From Macellibacteroides fermentans (GTDB lineage: Bacteria > Bacteroidota > Bacteroidia > Bacteroidales > Tannerellaceae), in NCBI RefSeq assembly GCF_013409575.1, contig NZ_JACCCY010000006.1, forward strand, positions 62,001 through 126,000: a DNA stretch of 64,000 bases, read 5' to 3'. The notes beneath the pieces are model-generated. The model searched no databases and was not told the DNA's origin. It worked only from the letters and a program-made list of their open reading frames with translations. Shown here in pieces: positions 54,547 to 61,752 of the stretch (the stretch's first letter is position 1; every line of letters starts with the position of its first letter). A program made the translations under genes and the position numbers.

Positions 54547-55500
54547 TTAAAGGTTTTCCAACATTCTTTTTAGTACGGCTTGTGCAGAGATTTCGCGATT
54601 TGCAGCTTCTTGAATAACTATTGATTGAGGACTTTCAATAACATCATCCGTTACAATCATATTTCGTCTTACAGGAAGACAATGCATGAAATAAGCATTG
54701 TTTGTCAGCGCCATTTTATCTTCATCTACAGTCCATGATCGATCCAATGAAAGTATTTGCCCATAATTTGGATCAGCATAGGCCGCCCAGTTCTTCGCAT
54801 ATACAAAATCAGCACCTTTAAATGCCTTTTTTTGATCATACTCCACTTTAGCATTTCCAACAAATTGCGGATCTAATTCGTAACCTTCAGGATGTGTAAT
54901 TACAAATTCATAATCAGCGGCGTTCATCCATTCTGCAAAGCTGTTGGGAACAGCCTGGGGCAAAGCTTTGGGGTGAGGAGCCCATGTAAGAACAACCTTT
55001 GGACGGGCCGTCTTTTTATATTCTTCGATAGTGATCAGGTCGGCAAAACTCTGAAGTGGATGTCTGGTTGCAGCTTCCATACTAAATACAGGACGTCCGG
55101 AATATTTAATAAACTGATTTAAAATCATTTCATTGTAATCTTCTTCCTTGTTCTCAAAACGGGCAAACGAACGAACGCCAATTATATCACAATAACAGCC
55201 CATTACAGGAACAGCTTCAAGCAGGTGTTCGGGTTTATCGCCATCCATAATAACACCTCGTTCGGTTTCCAATTTCCATGCTCCCTGATTTACATCCAGA
55301 ACCATTGTATTCATCCCCAAGTTCATAGCAGCCTTTTGAGTACTTAAACGGGTACGCAGACTTGAATTGAAGAATATCATCAACAATGTTTTATTTTTTC
55401 CCAGTTCACAAAACTGATATCGATCTTTTTTTATTTCGAACGCCTCTTTTAGCGCTACCTGCAGATCTCCCAGATCCTTAACACAAGTAAAATTCTTCAT
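54547..55500 (-). CDS. argF': N-succinylornithine carbamoyltransferase
   Basis: 317-residue transcarbamylase of arginine synthesis, adding carbamoyl phosphate to N2-succinylornithine. The carbamoyl phosphate motif is FFNSSLRTR (about residues 43-51). Counting from the ATG at 55500, the residue in GDKPEHLLEA is Pro90, which matches the Pro that distinguishes the B. fragilis succinyl enzyme from acetylornithine carbamoyltransferases with Glu there. The upstream in-frame extension to 55554 overlaps the end of proA and is rejected. It starts 25 bases after proA; the C-terminal HCLPVRRNMIVTDDV block is intact. Confidence 0.92.
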   Translation of the reverse strand: MKNFTCVKDLGDLQVALKEAFEIKKDRYQFCELGKNKTLLMIFFNSSLRTRLSTQKAAMNLGMNTMVLDVNQGAWKLETERGVIMDGDKPEHLLEAVPVMGCYCDIIGVRSFARFENKEEDYNEMILNQFIKYSGRPVFSMEAATRHPLQSFADLITIEEYKKTARPKVVLTWAPHPKALPQAVPNSFAEWMNAADYEFVITHPEGYELDPQFVGNAKVEYDQKKAFKGADFVYAKNWAAYADPNYGQILSLDRSWTVDEDKMALTNNAYFMHCLPVRRNMIVTDDVIESPQSIVIQEAANREISAQAVLKRMLENL

Positions 55501-55525
55501 TTTATTATCTATTAATGCATTTGTA

Positions 55526-56773
55526 CTATGAACGAATTTGTCCGTTTCCTTCAATAAGATACTTATAGGTGGTTATCTCGTTTAAAGCCATCGGACCACG
55601 AGCATGTAATTTCTGCGTACTAATACCTATTTCCGCTCCGAAACCGAATTGGGCTCCATCCGTGAATGCTGTGGAGACATTTACATATACACATGCAGCA
55701 TCAACCAATTGCTGAAACCTGGAAATTGTCTGGAGAGATTCCGCAATAATACACTCACTGTGTTTACTGCTAAACAATCCGATATGATTTAACGCTTCTT
55801 CAAAAGATGCGGCTGTTTTTATGCTCATTTTGTAATCCAGAAACTCTGTTCCAAAGCTTTCGGGTGTCGCAACCTTCAGTAAATCCTCCGGATAATTATT
55901 CCTGAGCACAGAAAATGCTAATTCGTCAGCATAGATTATAACTCTTTTTTCAGCCAGATCAGTACAAAGAAATGGTAAGTCACTGATACGATCTTTATGA
56001 ATAACAAGGCAATCTAAAGCATTACAAACACTAACCCGACGAGTTTTTGCATTGGTTATTATTTCTTTACCTTTTACTTTATCACCCGAAGTGTCGAAGT
56101 AGGTATGACAAATTCCTGCACCTGTTTCAATTACAGGTACGCGCGCGTTATCTCTTACAAAATTAATCAACGAGCTGCTTCCCCTCGGAATAATCAGATC
56201 TACGTATCCAACAGCATTAAGCAGCTGGGTAGTAGCTTCTCGGTCGGCAGGAAGTAATGTGCAAACAGCCGGATCAATATGATATTTTGCAAGGACACCG
56301 TGAATGATCTTAACCAATGCTTGGTTGGAATGATCTGCATCTGATCCTCCTTTAAGAATACAGGCATTACCCGATTTCAGGCAAAGAGAAAACACATCAA
56401 ACGTAACATTCGGTCTGGCTTCGTAAATCATACCAATTACTCCGAAAGGAACAGAAACTTTTTTAATTTTCATTCCGTTGGGACGAATCCACTCTCCCAG
56501 AATCCGGCCTAGAGGAGATGGGAGTGAGGCAACCGACTTCATGTCGGATGCAATACCCTTAATCCGGTCTTCCGTCAGTTTTAACCGGTCGAATTTAGGA
56601 TCGTCCGGATTCATTAATGCCAAATCAGATGCATTAGCATCCAAAATAAATTTACTTTGGGCTACTGCAGCATCGGCTGTTTCAATTAATATCAAATTAA
56701 TTGTTTCATCGCTCAGTCCAACCAGTGACGCCGACAACTGTTGTACACGTTTGAAAGTTGCATTCAAATCCAT
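55526..56773 (-). CDS. proA: Gamma-glutamyl phosphate reductase
   Basis: 415-residue NADPH-dependent enzyme of proline synthesis, converting glutamyl 5-phosphate to glutamate semialdehyde. Conserved blocks: [37 protein letters not shown] (about residues 103-140), [11 protein letters not shown] (about 200), and the catalytic cysteine region [13 protein letters not shown] (about 245-257). Translated 6 bases after proB. The protein ends where argF' begins. No signal or unusual feature. Confidence 0.96.
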   Translation of the reverse strand: MDLNATFKRVQQLSASLVGLSDETINLILIETADAAVAQSKFILDANASDLALMNPDDPKFDRLKLTEDRIKGIASDMKSVASLPSPLGRILGEWIRPNGMKIKKVSVPFGVIGMIYEARPNVTFDVFSLCLKSGNACILKGGSDADHSNQALVKIIHGVLAKYHIDPAVCTLLPADREATTQLLNAVGYVDLIIPRGSSSLINFVRDNARVPVIETGAGICHTYFDTSGDKVKGKEIITNAKTRRVSVCNALDCLVIHKDRISDLPFLCTDLAEKRVIIYADELAFSVLRNNYPEDLLKVATPESFGTEFLDYKMSIKTAASFEEALNHIGLFSSKHSECIIAESLQTISRFQQLVDAACVYVNVSTAFTDGAQFGFGAEIGISTQKLHARGPMALNEITTYKYLIEGNGQIRS

Positions 56774-56779
56774 AAGATA

Positions 56780-57862
56780 TCAATCTAAGTAGAGGTAGTC
56801 GTAATGAATCAGGGGTTTCTGGTCGCGCTTGCCAATCAGCTTAGATGCTTCCCGACTGCTATATCCGGCACAACCAACCCCAATCTGCATTCCCTCTTCG
56901 TTCATTATTTTAACAATATCGTCCTTTTCAAAGTTACCAACAATTTTGATAACTCCAACTAATAAAACACTGGAAGCCTTAGGTAGTAATAAAGCCTCTT
57001 CTGCTCCTTTATTTACATGCACCTCTCCTTTAGCAAAACCTTCTGAATGAGCAATCCATTTTTTTACACTGCTCACGGGTTTTTCTGCCGGAATGAATCT
57101 TGTACAAACAGTTTTACTCTCTTTCGCGAGCAGTTCAGGAAGGATGTTGTCTCTTTTCCCATTAGCTATAAGAACGGTAATTCCTTCGTCGGCCACTTTT
57201 TGAGCTATTACACTCTTGGTGAGCATGCCTCCTCTTCCGAACTGGGATTTGGTAACCTGTACGTATTCTGAAAGATCCTGTTTACCAGCTTCTATCTCCC
57301 TGATTACATGTGTACCGGGTTCCGATGGATTCCCGTTATATATACCGTCTATATTACTCAGTATAATAAGAGCATCCATACCCATCATGGCTGCAATTAA
57401 TCCCGAAAGCTCATCGTTATCCGTAAACATGAGTTCTGTAACAGAAATCGTGTCATTTTCATTCACAATGGGAATAACCTTGTTTTCAAGCATTACCTCC
57501 ATGCAATGTTTTTGATTCAGGTAGTGGGTACGACTACCAAAGTTTTCTTTGGTAGTGAGTACCTGTCCACACGAAATGCGGTGTTCCCTAAATAATTCGT
57601 AGTATCTGTTTATCAGTTTTGCCTGTCCTACAGCCGAATAAAGTTGACGCGCCGAAACAGCATCCAGCTTCTTGCTTACCTTAATCTCACTTCGTCCCGA
57701 CGCAACAGCCCCTGAGGAAATAAGTACCACTTCGACCCCCTGCTTGTGCAGATCGGCTACCTGATCTACCAACGCAGACATGCGTGTAATGTCAAGCGTT
57801 CCGTCTTTGCGGGTAAGTACATTACTACCAATCTTTACTGCTATTTTTTTAAAACGAAGCAT
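56780..57862 (-). CDS. proB: Glutamate 5-kinase
   Basis: 360-residue kinase catalysing the first, feedback-regulated step of proline synthesis. The amino-acid kinase domain shows VKIGSNVLTRKDG (about residue 8), LISSGAVASGR (about 47) and IVNENDTISV (about 134); a C-terminal PUA domain (about residues 270-350) is present, the full-length form. Followed by proA after 6 bases and preceded by the acyl-CoA ligase gene by 20 bases. Confidence 0.96.
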   Translation of the reverse strand: MLRFKKIAVKIGSNVLTRKDGTLDITRMSALVDQVADLHKQGVEVVLISSGAVASGRSEIKVSKKLDAVSARQLYSAVGQAKLINRYYELFREHRISCGQVLTTKENFGSRTHYLNQKHCMEVMLENKVIPIVNENDTISVTELMFTDNDELSGLIAAMMGMDALIILSNIDGIYNGNPSEPGTHVIREIEAGKQDLSEYVQVTKSQFGRGGMLTKSVIAQKVADEGITVLIANGKRDNILPELLAKESKTVCTRFIPAEKPVSSVKKWIAHSEGFAKGEVHVNKGAEEALLLPKASSVLLVGVIKIVGNFEKDDIVKIMNEEGMQIGVGCAGYSSREASKLIGKRDQKPLIHYDYLYLD

Positions 57863-57882
57863 AAATTATTAGTTTTCCTGTT

Positions 57883-59562
57883 TTATTTGTTTGTGTCTTT
57901 GTCGCGGATTTCAACACGACGAATTTTACCACTGATTGTTTTCGGAAGCTCGTTCACAAATTCTACAATACGTGGATACTTGTAAGGAGCCGTTACATTC
58001 TTAACGTGATCCTGGATTTCTTTTGTAAGCACCTCTTTGTCAACCTCTCTGTAATCCTTAGCCAATACGATAGTTGCCTTAACTACCTGGCCGCGTATCT
58101 CGTCGGGAACACCGGTAATGGCACATTCCACAACCGCGGGATGAGTCATAAGTGCACTTTCAACTTCAAACGGACCGATACGATAGCCTGAGCTTTTTAT
58201 AACGTCATCGGCTCTGCCAACAAACCACAGATAGCCATCTTCGTCGCGCCAGGCAATATCTCCGGTATAGTATACACCATCGTGCCAAGCTTCTTTAGTC
58301 CGTTCAGAATCACGGTAATATTCTTTAAACAAGCCAAGCGGTTTTCCATTACAGGTACGGATCACAATTTGGCCCTGTTCTCCATCTTCAACCGGAGAGC
58401 CATCCGGACGAATCAAATCAACATCATATTGGGGGTTTGGTACACCCATTGATCCTGGTTTGGGTTCCATCCATGGAAAAGTAGCTACTGTAGGAGTTGT
58501 TTCAGTCTGACCGAAGCCTTCCATCAATTTGATTCCAGTCAATTTATAAAACGATTCATAAACGGCCGGATTTAGAGCTTCTCCCGCTATTGTACAGTAT
58601 TTTAGAGATGATAAATCATATTTTGATAAATCTTCCCTGATTAAAAAACGGAAGATAGTGGGAGGAGCACACAATGATGTAATACCATAATCTTGAATCA
58701 TCTGTAACATATTTGCCGGAATAAATTTTTCGTGGTCGTATACGAACACATTTGCTCCTGCAATCCATTGACCGTATAACTTTCCCCATACAGCCTTTCC
58801 CCATCCTGTATCGGCGATAGTAAGATGCAAACTGTCTGAATGAAGGTTATGCCAGTAACTACCTGTGACAATATGTCCCAACGGATACGTGAAATCATGT
58901 GCAACCATTTTAGGGTTACCTGTGGTGCCTGAAGTAAAATACATCAGAGAAATATCTTCGTTGCTATTTGCATGCTTTGGGCGGGTAAATGGAGCTGTAT
59001 TTTCAATTCCCTTATGGAAATCCTCAAAACCTTCTGCAACTTCCGGACCAATCGAAACTAATGTTTTAACAGTTGGAGATTCCGGCATAGCATCTAGCAC
59101 ATGTTTGGTAATCTCTTCCTCTCCGGCAACAACAATCATTTTAATATCAGCAGCATTAGCCCGATAAACAATGTCTTTCTTTGTAAGCAGATGGGTTGCC
59201 GGAATTGCTACAGCTCCTAACTTATGTAAGGCAATAATGGAAAACCAGAACTCGAAACGACGTTTTAGAATGAGCATTACCATATCACCATGACCAATAC
59301 CCAGCGATTGAAAGTATGAAGCTGTTTGGTCGGAATATTTTTTAATCTCGGCAAATGTAAAATCTACATGGTCTCCTTTATCGTTTGTCCAACACAAAGC
59401 TTTTCGATTTGGCTCTTCATCTGCCCAAACATCAACAACATCATACCCGAAATTGAAATTTTCCGGAACTATAACCTTGAAATTCTTGATAAAATCTTCT
59501 TGCGACTCAAATGTCGTTTGTTTTACGAATCTTTCTAACATGATCTTTCTTTTCTCTTTCAT
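57883..59562 (-). CDS. AMP-forming acyl-CoA synthetase
   Basis: 559-residue ANL-superfamily ligase forming acyl-CoA via acyl-AMP. The P-loop-like motif [13 protein letters not shown] (about residue 213), [15 protein letters not shown], the [12 protein letters not shown] motif (about 345), [32 protein letters not shown] (about 444) and the catalytic C-terminal Lys in [10 protein letters not shown] (about 543) are all present. The family includes acetyl-, butyryl- and medium-chain acyl-CoA synthetases; substrate is not decided. Its ATG overlaps the stop of the XRE-cupin gene (TAATG), supporting 59562 over the internal ATG at 59541. Confidence 0.9.
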   Translation of the reverse strand: MKEKRKIMLERFVKQTTFESQEDFIKNFKVIVPENFNFGYDVVDVWADEEPNRKALCWTNDKGDHVDFTFAEIKKYSDQTASYFQSLGIGHGDMVMLILKRRFEFWFSIIALHKLGAVAIPATHLLTKKDIVYRANAADIKMIVVAGEEEITKHVLDAMPESPTVKTLVSIGPEVAEGFEDFHKGIENTAPFTRPKHANSNEDISLMYFTSGTTGNPKMVAHDFTYPLGHIVTGSYWHNLHSDSLHLTIADTGWGKAVWGKLYGQWIAGANVFVYDHEKFIPANMLQMIQDYGITSLCAPPTIFRFLIREDLSKYDLSSLKYCTIAGEALNPAVYESFYKLTGIKLMEGFGQTETTPTVATFPWMEPKPGSMGVPNPQYDVDLIRPDGSPVEDGEQGQIVIRTCNGKPLGLFKEYYRDSERTKEAWHDGVYYTGDIAWRDEDGYLWFVGRADDVIKSSGYRIGPFEVESALMTHPAVVECAITGVPDEIRGQVVKATIVLAKDYREVDKEVLTKEIQDHVKNVTAPYKYPRIVEFVNELPKTISGKIRRVEIRDKDTNK

Positions 59563-60116
59563 TATAATATTACAGCCAGAAAACTCACCTTTTCACCATC
59601 TAAAGCTTTCATTCCATGCGGAAGTTCGGAATTAAAGTAAATGCTGTCGCCCTCACTAAGTATGAGATCCTTTCCATTAATCCGAATCAACATTCGTCCA
59701 CTTACAACCATGTTAAATTCTTGTCCGGAATGGGAGTTTAGAAATATCTCCTCATCTTCCGGTTTGGGATGAACCGTTACCATAAACGGATCGGCTTTCC
59801 GGTTTACAAAACCTGCTGCCAGTGATTGATATTTATACGCCTTAACACGCTCTACCATAACGCCAGTCCCTTTTCGTGTTACAAAATAAGAACTCATTTT
59901 AGGTTCATCGCCAAACATTAGTGTTGTTAATGCGATGCCATAGGCCTGTGATATCTGATGGAGCACACTTACCGAAATATCAACCGTGCCGGTTTCCAGC
60001 AACAAATAATCTTCAGTTGAGAGATTGCAAACATTGGCCATCTCTTCCACTGTTATTTCCAGGGCATCTCTAAGTCCGGCCAGACGCGCTGCAATTTGTT
60101 TAATTTGTTCGTTCAT
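59562..60116 (-). CDS. XRE-family regulator with cupin domain
   Basis: 184-residue regulator. N-terminal helix-turn-helix ([40 protein letters not shown], about residues 8-48) and C-terminal cupin (about residues 110-180, ending [15 protein letters not shown] with a metal-type His). The start at 60116 (MNEQIKQ) is preferred to the open frame beginning at 60167, whose extra residues are hydrophobic and precede the -7 box position. It overlaps the acyl-CoA ligase gene by one base, so the two form a coupled pair; the cupin may sense the ligase substrate or product. Confidence 0.87.
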   Translation of the reverse strand: MNEQIKQIAARLAGLRDALEITVEEMANVCNLSTEDYLLLETGTVDISVSVLHQISQAYGIALTTLMFGDEPKMSSYFVTRKGTGVMVERVKAYKYQSLAAGFVNRKADPFMVTVHPKPEDEEIFLNSHSGQEFNMVVSGRMLIRINGKDLILSEGDSIYFNSELPHGMKALDGEKVSFLAVIL

Positions 60117-60145
60117 CTGCTGTAATTTATTATAATATGATGCCT

Positions 60146-60153
60146 CAAAGATA
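60146..60153 (-). promoter_or_regulatory. -7 box of XRE-ligase-proBA-argF' operon
   Basis: Minus-strand TATCTTTG, full match, 30 bases before the start codon at 60116. It is the only good promoter found before five closely spaced genes. Confidence 0.6.
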
Positions 60154-60252
60154 GAAATAAAAAGCAAAATGTCTATTATATTGCCTTTCTAATGTGGATT
60201 TATAAGTCAAACTGAAAGACTGATAGCGATTTATAACCTAATACAAACAAGA

Positions 60253-60293
60253 ACGGCTGTCTCAGAATGTACATAACAAACTGAAACAGCCGT
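60253..60293 (-). terminator. Terminator after ferredoxin gene
   Basis: 13-bp stem with one mismatch (60253-60265 with 60281-60293). Minus-strand continuation is T-rich but not a clean run. Confidence 0.55.
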
Positions 60294-60315
60294 AAAAAAC
60301 GATTCATTTATCTAT

Positions 60316-60504
60316 CTATTCAAACTTAATTACACTAACCGGGCAATTGTCTGCAGCATCGGTGATCCCTGCTTCAAAATCGGCAAAAACAACACCTTCT
60401 TTTACTTGTGAAATATCAATAACTTCAAATACTTCCGGACAAATACTTTCGCAGCTACCGCATGATATGCAGTCGTCTTCTACCCAAACTCTTTTAATTG
60501 ACAT
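60316..60504 (-). CDS. Single-cluster 4Fe-4S ferredoxin
   Basis: 62-residue soluble electron carrier. One CxxCxxC-x3-CP motif (DDCISCGSCESICPE, about residues 10-24) plus the distal NCPV cysteine (about residue 54) ligate a single [4Fe-4S] cluster; no second cluster is encoded. Acidic overall, as expected. Monocistronic, minus strand. The reductase or oxidoreductase partner is not identifiable; candidates in such genomes include pyruvate:ferredoxin oxidoreductase. Confidence 0.93.
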   Translation of the reverse strand: MSIKRVWVEDDCISCGSCESICPEVFEVIDISQVKEGVVFADFEAGITDAADNCPVSVIKFE

Positions 60505-60584
60505 TGTATTATTACTTTAAAATAAACATTATAATTGCTATCAACCCTAAAACAGATAAGCCATATAAAATGTTTGCAGGTAGG

Positions 60585-60614
60585 TTTCATTCCAATATAA
60601 AAATACTATATTTG
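60585..60614 (+). promoter_or_regulatory. Original promoter of GH9 gene, now separated by IS
   Basis: TATATTTG at 60607-60614 (full -7 match) with a TTTC at 60585-60588 as -33-like element. Without the IS and its target duplication, this box would be about 109 bases before the GH9 ATG. Confidence 0.55.
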
Positions 60615-60707
60615 TGATTAATATTTGAGTAAGAACAGCCTTAAACCACTATTAGCAGCAGATTGATAAGTTTTACAAATAGAAACTGCTATGTATTAAA
60701 AATATTA

Positions 60708-60716
60708 TATTGAATA
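60708..60716. repeat. Target-site duplication, left copy
   Basis: TATTGAATA at 60708-60716; identical copy at 61738-61746 on the other side of the IS element. Confidence 0.88.
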
Positions 60717-60730
60717 ACCCGTTGGCGGAA

Positions 60731-61630
60731 TTAAATTAGTGCATATTTAATTTGTCCAATGGGTTTGTTATTAATCTTGTTTATATATTGAAGGATTGTA
60801 AGTGCACTAATTTTCCCCGTAATTCTGGTAAACAATCCTTCTGTTTGTTTTGCGTAATTTCTGATTATCATAAATTGATCGCATAATTGTGCAAAAAGCG
60901 TTTCAACCCTTTTCCTTGCTTTAGCAAATGGACTAAATACAGGTTTCCAATCTTTTTGATTCGACCGATATGGAACTTCCAACTTGATATTAGCTTTTTC
61001 AAATAAATCAAGTTGTATGGCTGCTCCAATATATCCACGATCACCGATGATGGTGCAATTCTGAAAGTTACACTTTACGTCTTTCAAATAATGAATGTCG
61101 TGAACACTCGCCTTTGTCAGGTCAAAAGAGTGTATGACACCGCTCAACCCACAGAGAGAATGTAATTTATATCCGTAATAATGTTTACCCTGTGAAGCAC
61201 AATAGCCATAATTGGGAGCTTTATCATAATTATTCTTTCCCATTTTACAACGTTTTGACCTTATGGGACGACAGACTTCAATTGGCATAGAATCAATACA
61301 GAAAATAGCTTCTCCACCATCAACTTTTGATGCAATTCTTTCACGCACCTGATTACATAAGCCGATAGTGAGCTTCCTGCGATCATTATATTGACGACGG
61401 GATATGAGAGAAGAAAAATCATCTTTGTATTCATTTAATTTAGAAAACAAAAAGCTTTCACTATCTATACCTATTGATTCGGCAGCAAGGCTTAAACTGA
61501 TCACTTCTAAGTCAGAGAACTTCGGGACGACTCCTCTGCGAGGTATATTCCCTTTTTCGTTTACTAAATCAGCAGAAAACATCTTGCATATATCAAGAAA
61601 TTTAGCGAATATTGCATATAAGTTGTGCAT
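60731..61630 (-). CDS. IS982-family DDE transposase
   Basis: 299 residues from the ATG at 61630 (MHNLYAIFAKFLD), the usual family length; the frame runs further to 61708 but those residues are atypical. The DDE residues are expected in FCIDSMPIEV (first Asp, about residue 115), TIIGDRGYIGA (second Asp, about 190) and RKRVETLFAQL (Glu, about 243). YGYKLHSLCGLSG is also typical. No frameshift or stop is present, so it is probably active. A 14-bp inverted repeat can hide its start codon in longer transcripts. Confidence 0.9.
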   Translation of the reverse strand: MHNLYAIFAKFLDICKMFSADLVNEKGNIPRRGVVPKFSDLEVISLSLAAESIGIDSESFLFSKLNEYKDDFSSLISRRQYNDRRKLTIGLCNQVRERIASKVDGGEAIFCIDSMPIEVCRPIRSKRCKMGKNNYDKAPNYGYCASQGKHYYGYKLHSLCGLSGVIHSFDLTKASVHDIHYLKDVKCNFQNCTIIGDRGYIGAAIQLDLFEKANIKLEVPYRSNQKDWKPVFSPFAKARKRVETLFAQLCDQFMIIRNYAKQTEGLFTRITGKISALTILQYINKINNKPIGQIKYALI

Positions 61631-61698
61631 AATTGAGCTGTATATTAATAGTTTGATCACCATTAAAATACTAATAATCAATGATATGCACAACTTAT
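61618..61698 (-). promoter_or_regulatory. Inverted repeat covering transposase start codon
   Basis: 61618-61631 and 61685-61698 are perfect 14-base reverse complements; the inner arm includes the ATG at 61628-61630. An RNA begun outside the IS would contain both arms and fold over the start codon; one begun inside would have only one. Confidence 0.6.
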
Positions 61699-61737
61699 TT
61701 CCTGACATTTTTTAGTGAATTAATTCCGCCAACGGGT

Positions 61738-61746
61738 TATTGAATA
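61738..61746. repeat. Target-site duplication, right copy
   Basis: TATTGAATA, identical to 60708-60716. The GH9 ATG begins 7 bases after it. Confidence 0.88.
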
Positions 61747-61752
61747 AGAATT

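Larger units (their letters stand above)
60717..61737 (-). mobile_element. IS982-family insertion sequence, intact
   Basis: 1021-bp element bounded by perfect 18-bp terminal inverted repeats (60717-60734 and 61720-61737, ACCCGTTGGCGGAATTAA reading inward) and flanked by an exact 9-bp duplication. It encodes one uninterrupted transposase on the minus strand. Intact ends, gene and duplication indicate a recent insertion. It landed a few bases before the start codon of the GH9 gene. Confidence 0.92.

Noticed and set aside
59563-60167. Longer start of the XRE-cupin regulator at 60167
   Set aside because: The added 17 residues are unlike an HTH N-terminus and would place the start upstream of the -7 box at 60146.
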